Of a DNA stretch of 64,000 nucleotides, positions 58,023 to 64,000 are shown in pieces. A model generated the notes under the pieces. It saw nothing but the letters and a program-made list of their open reading frames with translations. It searched no databases and had not been told where the DNA came from. This DNA comes from Voacanga thouarsii. Taxonomy: Eukaryota > Streptophyta > Magnoliopsida > Gentianales > Apocynaceae. The stretch covers positions 1,278,501-1,342,500 of the forward strand of contig JANUWF010001468.1 in assembly GCA_026120185.1 (NCBI GenBank). The letters are read 5' to 3'. A program made the position numbers and the translations under genes. Position 1 is the first letter of the stretch, and every line of letters begins with the position of its first letter.

Positions 58023-60345
58023 ATTTCTTCTTCCCTTACTTCATTGTCTCGATTTTTAGACAGAAAATTTTTGGGATTCTACTTGGTGATTATTTGTGAT
58101 GGGTTTTGTTTGGACTCTGTGGAATGAATTGTCATGGTGGCATTACTGAGAATTACTTTACTTGTTAAATTTTGTGACTGTTAATTAGTTTGGAGGAGCT
58201 TATTGTTTTTTAATTTGAGTTGATAAATTTCAAGCTGTCTTATTTTGAGAATATATGGAGCTATTATGGCATTTTACTTGTTAAATTTTTGGAACTGTTA
58301 ATTAGTTTGGAGGAGCTTATTGTTTTTTAATTTGAGAATAATGGCATTTGAAGGAGGAGCTTATTTTGAGAATAATGGCATGTAGTATTTGCAATATGGG
58401 TTGTTTTATTTAGTTATTTAGTGATCTATTAATTCCATTAACCATCTACTTAATCAGCTAGTTAACCATGTATAGCTATTAACATCATAACTAAGGATAT
58501 AAAATATCACTTATTGTTAAAATTATTATTTACCATTTTATCTCTACTACCATAATTAATATTTCATGTTAGAATAATAATAAACTTACCAATTATATAT
58601 TTTCCATTTAATAATTTTATTCATTTATTTAATCTATTTATTTATCTATCTACTCATTTATTTATTTTCCATACTTGATATATTTATTTATTGATCCTAA
58701 TTTATTTATTAAATATGATTTATGATTTATTATTTGGTTAAATTATCTATAATTAATTAATTGGATATTAGTTGTCATTTAATTATTAGTTACTCATGAT
58801 TACTATTCATTAGGTATTCTTTATTAAAAAGTAATTAATCATTAGTCATGGAATTAATTATTAGTTTCCATTGCAATATAGAAGTTATTTATTAATGGGG
58901 TTTGTTACTGAATATCTTTTATTTTATATAGATCTATTTAATTACTTATCTAAACAATAGTCTTTTGGAGCATGCTCCATAGCCTATTGTTTTAGTACAT
59001 ATTCATTATTTAGTTCATACCAATCTAGTTGATGTAATATTTTTAGCACAAGATACATATTTTAATTATTTGAACATGCACTTCCTATTCTTGTGCAATG
59101 TCATAGTTCCCCGTTTGCAATTTAATTAAGTAGAGGGAAACTTGGGAATAGAGCCATATAACTTTGTATGGGATATTCTTTATATTCAGGTGAAAAGAGA
59201 GGAAACTTGAGACTGTGAGGGATGAATGCATTGTGTGCTAATGGTTTTTTGGATTTTATGGTGATTGCTGGGACTGTTTTGTGTTAAATGGCTTTGAGAG
59301 AGTGTAATGGGTGTAAATATTTGAATATTTTTGTGTGGCTAAAGCATTTCTTCCTTTTTGCTGCCAAACATTCATCATTTCTGTTTTATTATTCATGTTG
59401 TTGAGCAGCTTTGTTCCTTTGCATCAATTCCTTAGCTATTGTTCCTTTACTTGAGTAGCTTTTAATGTTGATTTTATTTGTAGTTGAAGAAGAAGAAATA
59501 TGAAATGGAATGATTTCAAGTTGTGCATTTTTCTAGTATGAAATGGAATAGAAATGGGTTCAGGAATTTAATAAATTCCTTTACTATATAGTTAGCTATA
59601 TTGTTTTAGTTGAGAATTCTAGATGCTAAGTGAAGCATGGGTTAATTTTTCTCTACTTTGCTCCCCCTCCCCCCTGGATACCCACTGCATCTTTTTTTTC
59701 TCTCTTTTTTTAACTTATATGAATGGATCCCCATGAGTGATGGGTTATCATTTCTCGTGAGTGATGGATGATCATTCCTCATGGGTAATGGGTGATTACC
59801 CTTACGTTAGTTCTATTGAATAATTGCTGTGACAGTTAATGTTTTTTTTTTAATGTTGTTGATTTTGTGGTGGCTTGGTGCCTAGAAACGTCCAGTATAT
59901 AGGGGAAACTCTATTGAAATCCTTAATGGATTTTGTACTGGTGGTTATGTTTGTGGTTGTTGGTTTAACATAATTTTGATTGTAAGTTGGTGGCTAAGTT
60001 GGTTGATACTTCATGGTTTAAATCTAGTTGCTTATTGAGGTATTATCAGAGAGGTTAATAATTTTAATTATGTGCTAAATATATTAGGTGTCTATATAAA
60101 TATGATTGAAAAACCGATTGGTGTTTTGCGATGATGGTTCACCATTAGAAGCCCACGTATGATGCACGATAACAGAAGAATACATAAATTACTAAAAACG
60201 CATTTCATGAAACATGTAGTTAGCTTATAATTGTTGTTTAAAGTATAATTAAGATGATTACCCTTAAGCTTTCCTAAACCTTTTACGCAAACATGCATAA
60301 ACTTACAGTCAAACCTCTTTGTCGCATAATATGTTGAATATATAG
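58023..60345 (+). other. CACTA-D leader and intron region
   Basis: No coding sequence is seen. GTTAATTAGTTTGGAGGAGC occurs twice, near 58180 and 58300, a local duplication. The conserved leader block lies at 59728-59925. By position this is 5' untranslated or intron sequence of TNP2. Confidence 0.5.
59728..59925 (+). promoter_or_regulatory. Conserved CACTA leader block in CACTA-D
   Basis: Three 24-bp repeats, TGAGTGATGGGTTATCATTT, TGAGTGATGGATGATCATTC and TGGGTAATGGGTGATTACCC, are followed by GTGGTGGCTTGGTGCCTAG and TATAGGGGAAACTCT. Order and spacing are as in CACTA-B and CACTA-C. It lies about 420 bp upstream of the TNP2 start. Confidence 0.75.
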
Positions 60346-63300
60346 ATGGAAGATCGCAGTTGGATGTATAGAAGGCAGTTGCCCGGTAAAGGGTTTACTA
60401 CTGAATTTGAGCAGGGGGTGCAGGAATTTATTGCGTTCGCTTTATCGAATTCCAAGTCTAGTAAAATCAGATGTCCTTGTACAAAATGCAAGAACATGAA
60501 ATTTGACTCTTCGGACCAAGTTGAGATCCATTTGTATAGATATGGGCATGTTAGCAATTACTATCGGTGGATTTGTCACGGTGAATCTTACTTTGTAAAT
60601 CAAAGCATGCCTACCTCAACATCTAGTACAGTTCAAGTTGATTTAGGTTCTAGAAATCCGTATGTGGAAATGATCATTGATGCAGCGGGTCCTAATTTTT
60701 TTTGGAAAGACCATTAGATGAGCAAGTTGAAGAACCTCCTAACACGGAAATGCAGAAGTTTTATGATATGTTGAGGGCAGCAGACACTCTCATATGGGAA
60801 GGGTGTACGAACCACTTGGTGCTTTCGTTAGTTTCAAGGCTACTAAATGTTAAGTTTGAAAATAACATATCTGAAAAAGCTTTTAACCAAGTGGTGCAGC
60901 TTATGAAAGAGGTGGTTCCAAGAAGCAACAAGATACCTGATGACTTTTATCAAATGAAGAAGTTCGTATCTGGGTTGGGGTTGCCTGTTTAAAAGATAGA
61001 TGCATGCACTAATGGATGCATGCTTTATTGGAAGGACAATATCAATTTGAAAGAATGCAAATTTTGTAGACATGCTCGGTACGTGCATAGAAAATGTGGG
61101 AAAAAAAGAAGGGTTAGGCTCGAGATCCCTTTCAAAAAAATGTACTACTTTCCGATTACACCAAGGTTGCAGAGGTTGTATGCATATAAAACTACAACTG
61201 AACACATGAGTTGGCATGCAAACGCTAAGCTGGAAGATGGAAACATGAGCCATCCGAGAGATGGTGAGGCTTGGCAGTACTTTGACTGGATTCATCCAGA
61301 TTTTGCAAAGGAGGTGCGGAATGTGAGATTGGGACTTTGTACTGATGGTTTCTCACGGTTTGGCATGTCAGGAAAGAAGTATTCATGTTGGCTAGTTATT
61401 GTCACTCTTTATAACCTCCTACCGTGGTTGTGCATGAAAGATCCTGTGATGTTTTTAACAATCATTGTACCGGGACAAAAGAATCCGAAACATAAAATGG
61501 ATGTTTATCTTCAACCATTAATAGAAGAATTGAATCATTTGTGGACTGAAGGTGTTGCTACATATGACATAGCAAAGAAAAAAAACTTCTAGATGCGTGC
61601 TACACTAATGTGGACTATTAATGACTTTCCTGCCTATAGAATGATGAGCGGATGGAGCACAGCTGGAAGATTAGCGTGTCCATATTGTATGGAGAGGTCA
61701 AAGTCTTTTCATCTATAACATGGTGGTAAACACTCATGGTTTGACTGCCACCGTCGCTTCTTACCTATGGATCACCCATTTCGACGGGATACAACATCAT
61801 TTAAGAGAGATAAGGGCTCTGATATGTTACAACCTATTCTACGTCCAACTGAGGATGACCTGTGGAGCAGTGTTTGTCAGTATTCGAAAATAACAAAGTC
61901 AGAAAGAGAACTTGGGAGATCAGAAGGTAGATATATAAGTTATAATTGGGCTAAACGGAGTATTTTTTTGGGATTTGCCGTATTGGCAAACGCATTTGGT
62001 TCGTCATAATATTGACGTAATGCATAATGAAAAAAATATGTTCGATAATGTCTTCAATACAGTTATGGATGTGAAGAGCAAAACTAATGACAATTTGAAG
62101 GCTCGTCGTGACGTTGAAGTATATTGCAATAGGCCATAACTACATGTGTATAACGTTAAAGAAGGGAGGATAGCAATACTTAAGGCATGTTACACATTGA
62201 CGGTAGAATAGAAGAAAATTTTGCTTGAGTGGTTGAAAGGATTAATTCTTCCAGATGGATACACATCGAATCTTTGTAGATGTATTGATTTTAATGAATT
62301 GAAGCTGTCTGGCATGAAAAGCCATGATTGCCACATCTTTATGGAAAGATTACTTCCGATTGCCCTTAGAGAATTCCTTCCGGCTAATATTTGGGAACTT
62401 TGACAGAATTAAGTTTGTTTTTTTGGGACATTTGTACTCCTAAATTGTCTGTATCTCATATGATGAAGTTGGAGCAAGAGATACCGGTTCTTATACGTAA
62501 GTTAGAGAAGATTTGCCCTCCAAGTTTTTTCGATGTTATGGAATATCTCTTGGTTCATTTGCCTTACGAAGCAAAGGTTTGTGGTCCTATACAATATAGA
62601 TGGATGTATACTTTTGAGAGGTAGTTGCCATTTTTCAAATTATGCTACGGTAAGCTATAGTCATTGCATAATACTTATTAACTATCATACTTTGAATTAT
62701 GCCAGGTTCTTGTTTCATTTAAAGTTAAAAGTGAAAAACAAGGCACGAGTAGAATTTTCAATGCTTATCTTGTTGAAGAAACATCTACATTCTTCTTCTA
62801 TTATTTTGAGGCACATGTGTGGACAAAACATGTATCCATGGCTCGCAATGATGAAGGTGAAGTCGGGCGAGATGTAGATGAAGCCTCGTTGTCAATATGT
62901 AACATTTATGGGAAGATATTAGGAAGGATTCAAACCCGATTCCTTTCTCATGAAGAATACAAAGTGGCAAGAAATTATATATTACTTAACTGTGAAGAGG
63001 TTCAACCATTTATTAGGTGAGATACTTGCCCTTCTGTTGATATTAGAAATAAGATCTATTGGTAATTGTGTAATTTTCTTCTCTACAGTGAGTTCACATC
63101 TCGTTTACAATCTTCTGTCTCAAACATATCAGAATTGGATGTACAAAGAAGGATAGAAAATGAGTTCAGAGGATGGTTTACAGATTACGTATGTTATTCA
63201 AAAATTAGTTAAATTTTTGTACAAGTGAACATATATTGTTAGTTAATGTATGTCCACCTGAACATTTCATATGCTTTATAGGTGAATGATCCACAAAACC

Positions 63301-64000
63301 ATGTATCAAATATATGTTTGAAAAATCTTGCTTGAGGACATTCGAGAAAAATTAAAACATATACTGGGTATATTATTAATGGTTATAGATTTCACACCCA
63401 CGAACACACCGAAGGAAAGAAAACAGTGAATTCTGGAGTTTGTGTTAAGGGGGGTGAAAGGGACTCAGTAGAGAATGATTATTATGGGGTTCTTAAAAAG
63501 ATTGTTGAAGTTGAGTTTCCTATAATCCATCACAGAAAGTTGTGCTTTTTAAATGTGATTAGTTCGATCAAACAACAAATCGCGGTGTGAGAATACATAA
63601 GGAGTATAAGATTGTTGATATTAATTGCGAGAGGAGCTATCCAAAATATGATCCGTTTATGTTAGCTCAATAGGCATCTCAGGTGTACTATGCCTCATAT
63701 CCAGGATGCAAAAGACCAAGATCCGATTGGTTAGCTGTGTGTAAAGTAAAAGCTCGACATGTGATTGATGCACCAGTGATTGATAGAGCTTACCAAGAAG
63801 AGGTGGATATTCACAATGCAATGAGCATTTCCTTAATTGTTGATCTTGGTCCCTTAGCTCATGAATCGGGCACAAGTGATTTGTTGGATGTTCAAGAAGA
63901 AGGATTACTTAGGGATACAAATGAACTCGAAGATGAAGATGAAGATGAAGGTAACTGGAATACAGATAGCACGACAGAGATGGAAGAAGAAGAATATATA
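60346..64000 (+). pseudogene. CACTA-D TNP2-type transposase, many stops and frameshifts, runs off the window
   Basis: It opens with MEDRSWMYRRQLPG and CPCTKCKNM (N-terminal transposase-associated domain). After a frameshift in a T run near 60700 comes KAFNQVVQLMKEVVPRSNK. The Transposase_21 core follows (LYAYKTTTEHMSWHANAK, WIHPDFAKEVRNVRLGLC, GWSTAGRLACPYCMERSK), then HNIDVMHNEKNMFDNVF, the DUF4218 part (YLLVHLPYEAKVCGPIQYRW) and the DUF4216 part (ASYPGCKRPRSDWLAV), ending in an acidic tail. Introns at about 62622-62704, 63019-63089 and 63190-63281 have GT and AG ends. Stops at 60990, 61590 and near 61718, 62140 and 62208, and an extra T near 61970, show it is dead. TNP2 is the catalytic transposase of CACTA elements. 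Confidence 0.9.

Larger units (their letters stand above)
55513..64000 (+). mobile_element. CACTA-D: 5' end and transposase gene of a large CACTA transposon
   Basis: It begins with the terminal repeat CACTACAAGAAAGTC (55513). Then follow a subterminal array (to about 56490), AT-rich microsatellites, a C-rich leader, the conserved leader block (59728-59925) and a TNP2 pseudogene in sense orientation that runs off the window. The right end is not seen. It belongs to the same broad family as CACTA-B and CACTA-C, but with a different subterminal array. Confidence 0.88.

Overview
The window is nuclear DNA of a eudicot plant. It is AT-rich, its genes have short GT-AG introns, it is packed with Ty1/copia retrotransposons, CACTA (En/Spm) DNA transposons and MITEs, and it holds plant-only families (DC1 proteins, LFR, a KCS, an RKD-type RWP-RK gene). 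The species cannot be fixed from sequence alone.

Layout. 1-1035 is the 3' end of a CACTA element (CACTA-A), inserted in an LTR-like sequence that continues to about 2.4 kb. 4636-9793 is a copia element (copia-1) with both LTRs and a 5-bp target duplication. Its middle has been replaced by an antisense, intron-containing RKD pseudogene. 10.0-40.0 kb is a tandem array of DC1 (C1-like zinc finger) genes. Copy 1 (11438-18889) is a pseudogene split by copia-2. Copy 2 (28257-30029) is intact, 590 aa. Copy 3 (37421-37816) is a 3' fragment. Two related, differently deleted CACTA elements sit at the same position in the spacers before copies 2 and 3: CACTA-B (21204-27973) and CACTA-C (32304-37424). 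CACTA-C carries a solo LTR and runs directly into DC1 copy 3.

40.9-44.1 kb holds an intact eight-exon LFR gene (minus strand, 458 aa, ARM-repeat SWI/SNF-associated protein) with a long-inverted-repeat element in intron 1. 44.2-52.7 kb is gene-poor. 52726-54451 is a two-exon 3-ketoacyl-CoA synthase gene that appears to lack one base in exon 2. From 55513 to the window end lies CACTA-D, with tandem subterminal repeats, a C-rich leader and a decayed TNP2 transposase.

So two host genes look intact or nearly so (DC1 copy 2, LFR), one is borderline (KCS), and the rest is transposon-driven. The most notable observations are: an RKD gene carried antisense inside an LTR retrotransposon; a conserved block of about 200 bp with 24-bp direct repeats ahead of transposase genes in three CACTA elements; and a DC1 gene that looks like an unequal-crossover or gene-conversion hybrid.
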